From positions 3,193,950 through 3,257,949 of the forward strand of contig JACDOX010000082.1 in assembly GCA_014549065.1 (NCBI GenBank): 64,000 nt of DNA, read 5' to 3'. Source of the stretch: Cardinalis cardinalis. Its lineage: Eukaryota; Chordata; Aves; Passeriformes; Cardinalidae. A program made the position numbers and the translations under genes. A model generated the notes under the pieces. It worked only from the letters and a program-made list of their open reading frames with translations, made no database searches and was not told the origin of the DNA. This document shows, piece after piece, positions 12,301 through 26,161 of this stretch (position 1 is its first letter; each line of letters opens with the position of its first letter).

Positions 12301-15300
12301 CGTTGAAGTCTCCTCGTCATCGCTGGAAAGGCCTTCCAGGTGATCTGCCATCTTCCCAGTCTGCTCTCTCGCTTGTCTGCGGCGAGCTCTGCAAGGAGCA
12401 GCAGAGAAACCAGTTCTAATAAAGCAAGAGAAACCAGCTGGTCTCCCCACCTAAGCCCACTCAGGCTTGTCCTTTTAGTTCTAGGGAAGTCAAGCTGAAA
12501 AGCACTTCTGCTATGCCATGACCTCAAGCATTCCACTACATTGCTGCCTCAAACAGTGAAAGAAACAAAACCAGCAGAGACCATACAGATGGAATGTATT
12601 TACTGTGCTCTCTTTTAGTGATTTTAAATCAGTATCATGGAATGCTCTGTACACTTCCACGATAAGCTGGGATATATAAGAATACCCCTGCCCAGCATAC
12701 CAGCTGAAGTGTTTTCTTCCCTTTTCAGGGAAGAAGCAAACATTGCCACCCACATTAGTAACTCACACAGGACAGTTCTATCTTGCAAGCAGACAAAGAC
12801 TCCTAAAGGAGAAAAGAAATCTCATTCTCTACCTTCTAGCCTCTCTTTCTGCAGTCCGACGCTTGACTTGTTCTTGATAGATCACTCTGTCTCGCCCAAA
12901 AGAATCAAGATTTGGAGCCATCAGTGCTTTATCTGTAAAATTACATCAATGAAAATTAAAATGCTTATTTATGATTCTATAAATGTGCTGCAGGCAGTTT
13001 CATAAGAGCCTTTTACCCACTTTTAAACAAAGTGTAATTTGAAATAGAAAGTCGAAGTATCAAAAAAGAAAAAAACCCACAATGCCCCCCAGAAGCCTGA
13101 ATTCATGATGTGTAGAGGTTAAAACAGAAAGCAGGGGACTTCGGAAAAAATTCCACTTAAATGTCAAATAGTTTTCACTGTACTTCACTCTTATCTCCCT
13201 CACAACAGTGCTGAACTACACAGAAGTCAAGAGTTTTAGCAGAAATAGCTTAAATGAAATGGCCAAGAAAAAAGTGCTCCTTACATAAACACATTCACCA
13301 CATAATTTTTAGAAGAAAACTAGCAAAAAAAAAAAATCAGACAAGAGTGACTGGGGCAAGAATATATGTTATTTCAGAGTTCTAGTCACATTGTTTCTAA
13401 GTTCATATGCTTTAGATTGCCTAAAGTTTAAAACATATCAAAATCTATAGAAAGTAAACCATCTTCCTTCCTTTTTTCAAGCTCTGCTTATCTGTGTTCC
13501 TGGCTATAGAAAACAATACAGCTAGAACAGCAGATAGCAGGCAGTGTTTCCAGTTCCTCCTTTCCAGGTAAATTTTAAACAGTAGACTGAATGCTAGCCA
13601 CAGCTCAAGTCCACCCATTAAAGTATAAACATTAAACCAACAGCCTATCCAAACTTCAGGAATAAATTTACATGTTCTGACAAAATCTACTTACAAATCC
13701 ATAATTTAAAGTATTAATGCCAATCTATGTCAACATTCCAATTCAATACCTGAACTACTAAGAGCCTTGTCTAAACTTCCAGATACCAAATAAGATCTCT
13801 CTGTAAAACCAACCTCAGCAATGAGAACTATTCCCATCCTATTATTAAACATCAATATAAAAAAATCCATTCTAAGCTTCTTTTAGAAAATAGGTTTCTA
13901 GCTCTCAAAACGGCATTTTCATGATAAAACTGCAAGGCCATGTGATGCCTGGAACTCCAGATAACAGTCCTAAAGAATATGTATGCTAACCACTCTATAA
14001 AGGAATGCCCAACTCTGACACCCCAACATTTCATCATCTTCAGTGAGTTCTAGCTAATGGTATTAATAAGATTTCATCTCTGACAACTGTGCCAGAACAG
14101 GAAAACGGCACTGATCATAGAATTTTATATCAGCAACAGGACAGAATGCCATTTTTAAAAATGGGAAGCTTTCTGAAGCATAAAGAGGACTCCTATTAAT
14201 AGGATATTTCATCCACTGATTCAATACACTGATTAAAACCTCCTCCAAGAAACATGTATTTCCATTCAAATTGACATTTACACTTTTGTAGAGTTTTACA
14301 TACTGAAGAGTAATCACCATAAGAAACCTCTTTAGTGAGAATCCCCCATCCACAAACTCACAGGAAGCAGAGGCTATTCTTAAGCTCTATTTCATACAGG
14401 GTCACTGTATTAGTCTGATTAGTCTTCCAGTTCTTTAATTTATCAATTAAGTGTCCAAAATCAAATACTTATACTGGCTTCAAAACAGAACACTTGGCAG
14501 AAGTCTAGCCCAGTGCTTCATGGCTTTGTACAGTTAACTGTACATGTTAAGTGACATTCATAGATTCAGGAAGGTTAAAATAATTTTTTTAAAAGTCCTA
14601 ATATAAGAAAATGAGGAGTCACATACTACCACTACTCTCATAGCCACCATGCACACATTTTTAGTGCTAGGAAGAAGAAAATATAGTTAAGAGAAACAGA
14701 AAGGAGAGATGAAGTCAGAGTTACAGCGGTTTTGAGTTTAAAACAAAATAGGTTAGAGAACTTTCATCTAAACTTGCTTCTACTCATCTCAAGAGTAAGA
14801 ATAAACTTTAATAAGACAGTCATACATTAGACATTTACATTTCAATTAAGTCATACTAAGTAAACAAGGTTGTTTAATGAATAATAAAAACCTTCAAGAT
14901 GGACTGACTTGAATGGCTTGAAAACTCCGAAGATTCATCTTTAATATCATCTTGTCGTCTTTGGACAAGGCGGGAAGCTCGCTGTTTGTACAGCTGGTGC
15001 ATTGCAGACTCAAGTTCGTTAATCAGAGGCACCTGTAAAAATACAACACACCACGTAATACCCGGATCCTGAGCTGCTCAGCTTCTGGGGTCCCAGTCTA
15101 TTCCGGAGCAGAACGCTGCCACTGTGCTCCCAGCAGCACCAAGTCCTGCCTTTCACTCCTCTGTACCATTTGCACCAGGAAATAGCTCAGTGTGGAAAGT
15201 GCATACATTTAATATTGTCAGCTTTCAATCAGAACAAAAGCATTCTGAAACCAATGAGTGAGTCTACACAGCCAGACATCCTATTTAGAGTGTGAAATAT

Positions 15301-18300
15301 TCTCTCCAGTATTCTTGCTTTCCCTACCAAGTGTGTTACGTGTTATGTCAAGGTCTGAAATTCTCAGATGTCAATTGTTTCCTCTCTATCTCTAAATAAG
15401 AATTTTACACTTCAGTGAGAAAATAATCTGACTGTACACAGTGAAAAAAACACCCATCAATCCAACCTACTTGAAGCCAGCAGCTATTGTTTTGTGTCCT
15501 CTCACTCTTAATAGCACATGCTGAAATACTATTACTGAAATGAAATAAAATCCTGCATAAGGGTGTTATGCCAACAAGTAATGCAAATCGGTCAAATAGT
15601 CCTCTAGCTTATCACTAAAATTAAAATAGTACAATTTGTGCAAGTTATGCATTAAGTATAACCTTGAATTAATCAGGTAGGTCATGTCAGACCTGCCAGG
15701 TTTTTTTTTCTTTAATGAACTATTTTGGTGGCATCTCTAATAAAATTAGATGAGATTATGACAGCCAGGAATTTCCTCACATTAAATAGCAGGTTCATTG
15801 CTCTTTTTTTTTTTCTCATTTCCTTTGAAAAAAATGTCCTTTTGGTATGAACACTTCAGCCATGTCCTCCTTACCTCTGAGACGTATGCTTACTCCACAG
15901 TCTTCCAGCCTTTTATATTTCATTGCTGCCTACCATCCAGGATTATGTTTTTTTCAAAACAGAAGGTAAAATCAGATATTTTTTCCTGAGGTATTTTAGA
16001 ATGTGACTCAGCAACTATTAAAGAACCTCCTTCAGTAAAATGTAAAATTCTGAGTTGATAGCTACAGGGCCATTTCAGCTCACTGAGACTGACATACACA
16101 TTAGAGAAGAAAAAGGTTTTAGCTTTGTGGGATAAACGGGGTTCCAGGGATTAAAATGAAAGCAGCTTTGCACCAACTCAAAATACGCACACCTTTCTTC
16201 TGGAGAAAAGAGTAGAGAGAAAGACAAGGAGGGAAAAATTTTCCAAGAGCTGGAAGTTCATATTTGGAATTTAGGACAGTTTTGAAAACAGAAATAATAG
16301 TTTAAAAATACTAGCTTTACTGCAGTTTACCATAAGAAATATAGCTTCTTCTCTTAAGCATGTAGAGGAAATTCTAAGATTGAAAAGTTAAATGAAAATT
16401 TTTCAACGCATCCCTAGTGGTTCTTTATGCGATTTTCTCAGGATTATAAAAGAAACCTAGTGATGTATTCAGATACATGAATCCACTCAAAATATTTCCC
16501 ATTCAGAATACAAGAGACTTAGAAGCCCTTATTCTTCTCTAGTCAGTACTGTGGTTAATGAGTGGCTGACAATTTCACTGACTATTATAAAATTATAGCC
16601 CTCATTCCCTTTTTTTTTTAGGCAGTACCTTAAATTCAGTGTTTTCAAGGGGATTTTTTATTCACTTTCTTTATAAACAGTGGAACAGGAAAAGCAGAAA
16701 GGTCTCTATAAACATTTAGATCACAAGGATAATTCAGATACACAGAGAGTGTTTTGGTAATTCATTTTTGCAGGTAAAGTAACAGTTTACCTACTTATGC
16801 TATCAAAAGTATACCCAAAATAACTCAATCTTTCTGTATCCACTGTACATTCCTACATTCAAAATGTAAAAATGCCATTGTGACTCGCCAGCCTTCTCAG
16901 AAAACATCGTTTTTACAGTAATTACTGCTGAAGGAAGTCATACAACCATCTTCCACTCTACTGTTTTCCTTATTTATGGGAGGAAAAAAGGTATTACACA
17001 GGATTTGACCTTTCTAGTGCTTGTTTCTAAAATCTATGTAATAGCTGTCTTCTCATACTCGGCTGAGCCTTAAGACTGGGCAAAGTAATCCTAAAATTCA
17101 GAATCTCTTCAAAATATCATATTTAAATATATGTTTTTGCAAGTGTATGTACATATATATGTATATATACATACAGTATTATTATTACTACACATATATT
17201 CTCATGTATATTATAATAGCTATATACATTATTGTAAATAATAATAACAACACTTTAAATAGAAGCAATCAGGGCCACAGGTTCTACAAAAAAGCTGAAG
17301 GTAATTTACCTCTACACTCAAAAGTTCAGAACTATTTACCATCCTACTGCATTTCATTTAAATAAAAACTGATACTGATGTTATTACCTGTCTTTGTTCC
17401 CTTCCAACACCTCCTTTTTAGAAAACTTTTCAGTATCCTATGGGCTACTGGTTCTGAATTTGCTGGTACTTTTTGTTATGCTGAAAGCACTGAATTCCAA
17501 ACCACATTATCTAACAATATCAAAATAAATGAAATGCTCCTGTTAGACTGATCACATCACCTGCTGCTTTTGCAACTCACTTTACATACAAGTACAGCAG
17601 CAGCCTTCACCTGAAACCAGCAGAACTCTGCGAATGCCTCTAAGAAGCCTGAGATGATAAAAGTCACATCTTAAAAATATTTGAACAAGACAGCTTATGC
17701 TATCAAGGAGAACCTCCAGACATGGTTTACAGTCATCACAAAAGTAATTGAACAAAAGGTCTTTAGAAAGAAAACAGTGAATAGAAACACAGATCTTTAA
17801 CTTGACTCCTGAAATACAAATTTATCTCAGAGTAAAAATGTAAAAACTTATCTTTAATAGGAAATCAGCCATCTGGGTAACCAGCACTGCCCGCACTGCT
17901 TACGAAAGTACCTTTATTGATCTTCAGCAACTAATGCTAATACAGACTCAGGAATATGGCTTCTTAAGTGCACAATCAATTGTAACTAATTATATTGATT
18001 AGCTATACTAATCAATCAGCTAGGTAAATTAACTGTCTCACACTTCCTGGGTTTCCTCATGACAGTTACCCTTCACTTTTACAGTATGAAGACCAGACTC
18101 TCCCAGTTCCACTAAGAGAGGACAATTAATATCTAACCCATCAGCACTTCTCCATTCCTCTCCCACACCTAACAGGCTAGGCAAGCAGTAGCTTAGAACT
18201 ACTCAAGTATTCTGACAAGATATTAAGAAACTAATATACTACTACTGTATTCAAGTCAGAAGACAATGAAGAAATAGCCAATATACTGCTAACTGAACTC

Positions 18301-21300
18301 TACAGCTTCTGTGTGTGCTTAATATGTGTGTACATATATAAATATATATCTATATATTCAAGAGTTCCTATTATATTTACAACAAAGTAAGTAATCAAAG
18401 CACAGTGCATAACATAAGAAAAAAGACTAAGTTTTTGACTTAGAGTTGCATTAAAGTGTGACACTACATGAAAGAAATATATTTTTAAGTGTGGTGTCTT
18501 TGAACAGCTATGCTAGTTTTAAAACGTCTCTCCTTCAGACTCCGAAGCAACAGCAACAAACATCTGGCAGGAGGAAGTTTATAATAACACAGGAAATACA
18601 AGCCTCTGTTACTGTGTATATCAAGCACTCCCGAAAATATTAATGTCATAATTCAGCCCTTATTTTTGCTAACCTGATGTCCAACACAAGTAAAAAGGAG
18701 TATCTGAGTAAAGTTGAAATGCCAGAGCATCTACGAAAATCCTGAAGACATAAAATCTGCAAGTTTTTAGGCAATCTAAAGTCAGTGAGCAGAGGTTTCT
18801 GATAACCAGCTTAGCATGACAGAAAGTTATTTTCCATCCTCAAATAACCAAACCTTTTGAAGAATATGCTCTCAAATAACTTTTTTCAAAAACAGAGTGA
18901 GATGTGCTGTTTGGCATATAATAAGAGACTTTTTTTTTTTTTTGGTAAAGAGATGAATGTTTTTGCATCCTTACCTTTTCACTGAAACACTCAAGCAAGT
19001 CTTGGACATACCCTCGCATTTCTTGCAAAAACTTATACCGTTCACCAATACCCCCAGAAGACCCTTCTAATCTTTCAATTGCCTTGGTAGAGTCCTCTTG
19101 GCTTTGCTGATGTTTCTCATATTGCTGCCGATTAGCTTTGTGCATTTCTTTCATAGAGTCCAACCTGAAGGGCAATGGATAAATAGTAAATTTACATCCA
19201 AAAGTCTGTCTATTTCAGACCATTGAGACATCAAATAGACAGTACAGTGCAAGTACTGAGCCTATATATGGGAAATTTTGCAAAGAAATTCTCGACCTTT
19301 GATTTGCCACCTTCTCCCCTCTCTTCATGAACTGCCAGGCTAATGATGCACACTCATTTGCTAGACTATGTTGTAGTGCACAGCACTGGCCACTCCTACA
19401 AACTTCTACAGGAGCTGATAGCACACAGAATAGTGCAAGGCTGTCCCTAATGAAAAGCTGGCAGAACAGGTTGGGGACGGACGGGGACTAAACCTATACA
19501 AAGCATTCTTTTTCCTCTACTAACTTGATTCACTGTCAAAGGCTGCAACACTACAAAGGGCATACAAACCAATTCTGAAGACATGTAAAGTGCAAGCTGT
19601 TCATTGCATATGATTTCTCATTGCAATTGTGTTGCTCATTCCATACCTTCTGCGTACCTGACAAGCAGATTAGAGTTTAAGCCAAAAAATCCCTGTACAC
19701 ACTAAAAATTAAATTCTTTATCTACTGAAGGGGAAACCTCTGATTCACAGTTTAAAGGAATGCAGCTTGATAAGCTAAACACCTCCTGGCCTTTCATTTC
19801 TTCACTATAAGACTGTGCAGTGTCCAGAAGATGGAACTCAGACCTCTCTTCAACAAGATCAATGGCCTCATATTTAAAGTTTCACTTCCAGAGAAGCAAT
19901 CCAAGGAGATTTTCGAACAAAGTGTCAATGTCATCTTCACTTTGAGCCTTTTTTGTTGTTTGCTTTTTTTTTTTTTTATGGATGTACCAGTCAGTTTCCA
20001 GCGATGAAACTCTGTGTTTGCTCACCGAGACTAAAAGACACCTGAGGAACAGAAACCTAGGGGACAGGTCTTTAAGTCTAAAAAGATGGTCTGTCCTACC
20101 TGTCTTTAAGCTGTTTCTTTACCAAATCAATAGTAACAGGAGTCATCTCATTACTGGGAGTTTTGAAAGGAACTGTATTATCTGATTTTTGAGACTTGGC
20201 TTCCGATGATCCATACGCAGCATAGGTGTATGGAATGCCATATGATGAACCATAAGACAGGGTCTGGTAAGTGTTCTGGTAGTACACATTATTCACTTCT
20301 GCAGGCTGACTTGGTTGAACCTAGTGGCAAAGGAAATGTAATTGTACTATATTAGGCTTTAAAGAAAGGGGAAACTTACTTTTTCACATATTTCAAATCA
20401 AAGTGAAAAATGTAAGCACATACAGTTACAAAATGTAATTATCAAGGAGATTTAAGCATCCAATATCTAAGACAGAAGAAACAAATGCCCTCAAGAAGTA
20501 AATGGACAAATCTGTAGTATCATTAAGATTCTAAATACTTATACTATTTCTCTTTAAAGAGCATCAGAATTTACAGATTTGATTTCTCAAATGAAACAGC
20601 CATCTGTAAATTACATCTCAAGTTTGTAAAGGATTTAGCCAATACTTATAGAAACAAATAAAAAAAGAGTGCACAATCATATACATGCCTGGGGTATGTT
20701 GATTCCTTTTCGTATCTGCTCTTGCTCCCATCTACTGAGTTCTTCATCTTGCTCCCCTGCCACTAGTGCTTCATCATCACTTCCCTCAATACCTTCATAC
20801 AAGTAAGAAAAAGAAGACAATGCATTCATAATTGCAAGGGCCAAATTCAGAAACCTGAAACCATGCCTCAGTGAGAACATCTCAGAGCATCTTCCTTTCC
20901 TCTTCATGAGGCATTAAGGACACTGGCCTGTGAATTATCAGCACAGGGGTTCCACTTGAAAGACCCAATGGGAAAATTTACAATTCACTGCTGGTAAAAT
21001 CCTCTAATATCTAACTCCTCTTCCAAAAGGTTATTTTACCTGCTAGCCAGCAAAAATTCTATATCAAATGTTTGTCTTTTCACAATTATCTACTTCCTAA
21101 AAACAGAGTACAGGAAAAACAAGAATTGATCCTTAGTGTAACTTTCTATCACAATCAGCATTGTGCACAGGAACACAGTTTTGTGCTCAAAATTTTACAA
21201 GCATATTCCATTATGTAGTACTTTCCCTCAGAAATGTTATGCAACTCCAGATTGTTTGAAAAACATGTTGTTTAAAAATGCTGAATGGGAGCACTTGCAG

Positions 21301-24300
21301 TGAAAACAGAGTGAACATTTATCAGCTGACCTTCCAAAAAAGGGTTTACCTATTTCCTCAGCAATCTTTTGCCTTTGGGATTTTTCCTTCACTGTAAAAA
21401 CTATCCTCCTCTTCTCGTCATCATCTTCATCATCACTGGCATCATTTTCATCTTCTCGAACAAGGCGGCCTTTACCTGGTTCACTGTCAACGGGGGTAAA
21501 GTCTCCAAGCTCACGAGCCATTTGGCGCTTTTTCCTAGCGGCATGAATAAAAGCAGCATCTGGAATTTCTCCTAGAGACAGATGTGTGCATGGTTAAACA
21601 ACCTCTGCAACAGAACAGGTGTTACAATTTCTTACTGCTCATCTCTGCCACTGTATCAAATCATCTCTGCACACAGAAAAAAAACTGAGAGGCAGCAAAT
21701 CTATACTCACAGAAAACATTTGCAAGCAACTTAGATGCTAAACATGTCAACTTTCTGACCAGAAACCCTCAAAGTCAGGATCATCACAGAAAGTCTGGCT
21801 CTGCTTCCAGCAGCTCATGTCATAAGACAGAAGCCTAATGCTCCTATGTGAAATACTCCCAAAGAAGAGGAAGCCCTTTAGAGGAGCTGACTATTGCAAA
21901 GGGAGGAAAAAAATGAGGTGCATGACTGTTTAATTTCCTATTCCAATACTGCTCCCAGATCTTCTTGTTTTGGGGGAATAAAAAGCATCAACTGTTTCAA
22001 CAGACAGTCATCAGCCAGAGATTAAGAGGGCACCAAATCAGACACAGTTAATACACAGAAATTTGTACAATCAAGGGGAAACATGAAAAGCATCAGACCT
22101 AATCAGAAAACGCTAAAATCTACAGCACAAAATGCAACTTACATATGTCATATAAATCAATATGTGGGCCCAGGACACCCAGCTGGTATTTGGGGAGCAA
22201 ACTACCATAATCAGCAAACTAGTTTCAAAAATATTTTCTCAGAGAGATTTCTTTGGCCTCAAGGCCTGACTCGAACCTCAGTATACAAAACAGGATAGGA
22301 AAATATTTCAGATACCCTGCAGACCCATAAGTGAAACATTTTAATTAAAGAAGAAATTTTAACTGAAAGTAGTTAAATCTCATGTGAAGTCACCTATTCC
22401 AAATCTAGATTTTCTTGCAGTTTGTCATCTACCTGAGAGATGAATTCCTGCTTCTGACATCAGGATGAAGCACTCCGTAGCAAAACATTTTCTCCCATAA
22501 GACTTGTAAAACTGAACACCTTTAGAAAACAGCAGTCGCTTGAACTCGCAGATGCTAAATTGTTGGAAACTATTTCCTAATCTCTCACACACTTTCATCT
22601 GCTATAAACATTGGCTAAATCACTTGGTAACTTATCAGACATATTACAAAAACCAACCTGGGCGGAGAACATTCAGTGATGACAGAGCACTTGAAAAAGC
22701 ACCACCAGCTTTTGGTTTTTCTTCTTCCTTCTCACTTTCAACTTCCATTTCTTCTTCACCATGCTCACTGTTTGCAGTCCCATCTTCTTGGCCTATATCC
22801 TTATTCTGTCCTATCTTTTCTGGTGGTGCTTCAACTGATAAGAGAGCAAAGTCCATGTTTTACTCCATTCATAAAGATCACTCAGAAGTATTTTTTTAAA
22901 GATATAACAACCAAAAGTGAAAATCAAATGAAAATGTTAAATGATAATTTTATTGTTTGAGATCTAGGAAAACACACTTTCTTAATTGTGATTAAATCAC
23001 TGACATAATCTCAAAATAAAATGTGACAAGGCAGGCCCCACCAACCACTAAACATTCTCCATATTGTCAAGTATTAAGAAAGTGGGGGAACTCAACCTTG
23101 TGCAACCTTGTCAAAGTCTCTTTCAATGAGAAAGCACTGTTTGTGTTACACCAAGTCTTTCCACAAGAACTGATTGATTTCAAAAGAACCCTTCATTTTC
23201 CTCTTGGACTACACCCTACATTAGGTGGGTAACATACAGATACAGGCAGCAAGTATAAATAATGTGTAAAAAGATGCATGTTAAACCCAGCTACCCAAAC
23301 CAAGCTGGACATATCTGAGGTTTCGGACTCCAGCTCTTGTTTAGAGAATCCAGGCTACTTTCTTAGTAGCAGCCTTGAAGATTTTGAACTATAGCCACAT
23401 GAATTATGGAGAGCAAAACAAACAGAAATGAAACAAATATGGCCTACACAGACATGTGCAAAATGTAATGTTTTAAGGATCATTGTGACAGAAGCAAGAA
23501 TCCAGGTTTTCCTTTTTTGGATGGGATCGTGTGCCATCCAACAGATGACCTGAGCACTAGCCACAGAAATTATAATTTCTGGTTTTGCTCATGCTCCACA
23601 CCACTGCATGGGCAATTTAAGGATTCTAGTAAGAAAGAATATGTGGGTCCTCTAAATGCAGACAAAACCTTTTAAAATAATTTAATTAAATTTTAAAAGG
23701 GTATTTCCTGCATGGGACCATGTTCAGTCCCCATGTGCTTTTCTAGATCATTGCAATCTTTAGATCATAAGCCTCCTAGCTCGTGCTCACAGCATTGCAT
23801 AATCTATGTAAAAACTTAAGTGGAAAAGGAAGCACTACACTTTACCAATGAGCTTCTCAAAACCCAACAGCACAATGAAATTGAAGTCTCAGGCTCTATT
23901 TCAAGCTCTCAAGGACTGTACATTGTTAACAGATCCTTCTGCTCCAACACTTTGAGTCTATCATCCTAAGCAAGTCTACTGGAAGGCCCAAGTCCTGAAA
24001 CAGGCAGCTGTTTAACAAATAACTTAATAACAAAGACCACCACTCTGCTCACCCCAAAAATCTTCCTTTTTGAAGGAAATGCGTTACAAGGACACATCTT
24101 GTCAGACAAGCACCAGGTATGTTTTCAAACAAATGGAACTCCTTCCTAATTCATCTGCCATAAACACAGCTGCAATTCAGAATACTGATGTCTACTGACA
24201 ACCATCTAACAGAGCCGGGAAGTTCCATCCTTCTATGCTAATTTCTATATGAGAACCAAAGTACTCTCTACCAACACAGAATAGCATTCCTAAGGCTCAA

Positions 24301-25828
24301 GTAATACATTTCATCTGTGCTTTACTTCAGCTCCAAATGTGAAATTCTTTAAAAGACTAACAATTCATTCTGAAAACAAGAAATTAAATTACAGTACTTT
24401 ATCTTTTCCACTACAGAAGTAACTATTATTATTAGTTTTTCAATTACCATCTGTTGGAGAATTGACCTCTGTTCTAACTTTTGATTTTTCAAGGTCTTCT
24501 TTGTATTCTTTCTTCAATTGTTTTACAATCTTTTTGCTGTAACTTGATTTCTTCACTTTGAAAACTTCTTCTGTTTCTTTAAAAGAGAAATTGGATAACA
24601 TTCCATCAGATCTGGCAAGCATACTTATTATTAAATCTCTAAATTTTGTACCTGGAACTTCACAAATGCCATTAAAAAACACTATAGGGTTCTTTGACAG
24701 TCTATAGTGTAAGTCTAATTCTACGCCTTCGGTACTTCACTCAAGATTTCAAATCACAAGTCTCAGAAACCAAGTTTCAGTGATTTCAAGAGAATTCCTT
24801 CTAAGACGACTCAAAACTGTACGAACTGTTCGGACAACAGGCAGTGAGTCCGAGATGACCCATGAGCACCAGCCACATTCAGATTAAAACAACCTCGACA
24901 CAGAGTCACGGCACAGATGCTCCTCAGCTAACACTGCTGGCTCCAGGGGGAGACTACTGCTGCACTTACTCCCGCACAAACCTGCGGGCCACCCAGGTGC
25001 AGTGAACGCAGCAAGAGTGATGCACCAGCAGCACAGAAGCAGAAGCAATTTGAAGCCCCACAGCGCAGCCGAGCCCTCGGGGAGCCTGCCGGCCCCGCAG
25101 GAGCCATGTCGGGCCGGGGAAGGCGCGGCTCTGCCGGGCCCGGGCATCCCTGGCCCCCCGTACCGTGCCCTCACGGCCCGCCCCCCGTTATGTGATCCCG
25201 CATGACCCCAGGCCACACGGGGGTCTGCCCTAAAAAATAAATACGGATCCCGGCTCTCTCGGAGGGCCAGGGGAGGCCCAGTGCAGGCTGAGCAGCTCCG
25301 GGTCCCTTCCACTCCCGCAAGAAGCGACCCAAAAGCCAGGCAACCAGCCGCCTCACCCTCCTCCTCGTCCTGGAAGCTGAGCAGGCTGGCCCTCGGCACT
25401 TCTTTGTTCTCCCGCGACCGCTTCTTCTCCTTGGGGCGCCCGGCCACCGGCAGCCCATTGCCCTGCTGGGGCTGGGGCTGGGGCTGCGGCGGTGGCGCCG
25501 GGGGCCGCAGCCCAGCGGGTGCCGGCAGAGCCCCCAGGCCTGCTCGGTCGCCTCCCATCAAGCCCAGCCCCAGGCCGAGAGCCGCTCCGTAGCTCGCCGC
25601 GCAGGCGAAGGCCGCGGGGCTGCCGGGCAGGGCGAGGGGCACGCAGCCGGCGGGCAGCGGCAGGAGGCCAGCGCCCGACGCCAGCGGCACGGAGGCCTCG
25701 CTGGGCCCTTCCCCCGCCGCCCCGGCCGCCGGCGCCGGCTCCTGAGGCGGCTCCTCGTCGCGCTCCTCATCCTCCTCCTCCGAGTCGTTCCGCTTCCGCA
25801 CATTCACCCTCCGCGCCTTGCGGAACAT
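3382..25828 (-). CDS. PAXBP1: PAXBP1 (GCFC1), PAX3/PAX7-binding protein 1, 18 coding exons
   Basis: Exons 5' to 3' (plus coordinates): 25357-25828, 24448-24576, 22658-22834, 21350-21571, 20689-20792, 20100-20320, 18975-19164, 14909-15032, 12833-12932, 12273-12388, 9722-9921, 8181-8325, 7881-8002, 7227-7303, 6897-6963, 5240-5386, 4672-4826, 3382-3499. They sum to 2886 nt, or 961 aa plus stop, against about 917 aa in mammals; the excess is in the Ala/Gly/Pro-rich exon 1. The start MFRKARRVNVRKRND and the end KEFKILIEGK match the family. Order: basic N-terminus and acidic patches (1-157), charged low-complexity region (158-440), predicted helical segment near 442-505, then the conserved GCFC region from about residue 618. 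Known role: nuclear adaptor linking PAX3/PAX7 to H3K4 methyltransferase in muscle progenitors, related to spliceosome-associated GCFC proteins. All introns are GT-AG except one GC-AG after exon 5. No disabling lesion seen. Confidence 0.97.
4149..4460 (-). mobile_element. CR1 LINE 3' end
   Basis: Plus strand starts AGAATCATAGAATGCTTTGG then GTTGGAAGGCACCTTAAAG, the inverted CR1 terminus, and continues for about 310 bp. It is in PAXBP1 intron 17. Confidence 0.85.
5800..6755 (-). mobile_element. CR1 LINE, about 950 bp, 3' part
   Basis: The 3' end is at the left (AGGTTGGAAAAGACCTCTGA on the plus strand). The element continues through CR1 sequence with CCCTTTCTGTGAAAACATTC and GTGCACTCATGCAGATCATC. 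It lies in PAXBP1 intron 15, in the same orientation as the gene. A long open frame on the plus strand here is a by-product of the repeat. Confidence 0.85.
9384..9480 (-). mobile_element. CR1 LINE 3' end, short
   Basis: The inverted terminus reads GGTTTGGGTTGGAAGGGATC followed by the expected CR1 sequence for about 70 bp. It is in PAXBP1 intron 11. Confidence 0.8.
10170..10315 (+). mobile_element. CR1 LINE 3' end, sense
   Basis: The segment ends CCCCTTCCAACCCAGATTAT and TCTACATCTTTG, a diverged CR1 terminus. It is in PAXBP1 intron 10, antisense to the gene. Confidence 0.6.
11845..12251 (+). mobile_element. CR1 LINE 3' part abutting PAXBP1 exon 10
   Basis: Runs from TTCAGCCTGGAGAAGAGGCT to the terminal GCTGTGATTCTGTGAC. 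Its 3' end lies about 20 bp from the donor of PAXBP1 exon 10 (12273). Confidence 0.88.
15033..18974 (-). other. PAXBP1: PAXBP1 intron 7, largest intron
   Basis: 3.9 kb of AT-rich sequence with a microsatellite but no recognisable exon, CR1 terminus or LTR. Short open frames lack family motifs. Confidence 0.7.
17140..17250. repeat. AT-rich microsatellite region
   Basis: Short alternating ATAT/GTATAT and ATTATT units in PAXBP1 intron 7. A smaller AT run lies at 18325-18360. Confidence 0.75.
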
Positions 25829-26115
25829 CCCGCCAGGCCCCCGCCGGCCGCCCCGCCAGGCCCCGGTGCCGCCCGCTCCGGCCGCCCCGCGCTGCGGCCC
25901 AGGCCCGGCCCCGCGAGCATGGCACCGCCGCCCGCAGCGCCCCCTGCCGCCGGCTCCACCACCGGCGGGCGGGGGACGCGGCACTGCGCCTGCGCGGCGG
26001 GCAGCGCGCGGAGCGGCGGCTCCACCACCGGCCCGCCCCCGCTGGGCCCTCACGTCCGGCGCCATCTTGTGCCGGGAGAGCGGCGGGACCCGGGCGGGAA
26101 ACGGAGGGGGCCGCG
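24950..26115 (-). promoter_or_regulatory. PAXBP1: CpG-island promoter of PAXBP1
   Basis: GC content and CpG density rise sharply here and fall to AT-rich sequence at 26131. On the minus strand, upstream of the ATG at 25828, there is an NRF1-like site (TGCGCCTGCGC, 25985-25995) and a YY1-like CAAGATGG (26062-26069), both typical of TATA-less housekeeping promoters. YY1 sites often sit at the start of transcription, so the TSS is inferred near 26060-26100. The exact TSS cannot be seen. Confidence 0.75.
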
Positions 26116-26161
26116 GAAGGGGAGAGGAGGGTGATATAAATATAAAGTGATTTATATTAAA

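Noticed and set aside
25492..26139. Long Arg/Pro/Ala-rich open frames on the plus strand
   Set aside because: They are shadows of PAXBP1 exon 1 and its CpG island.
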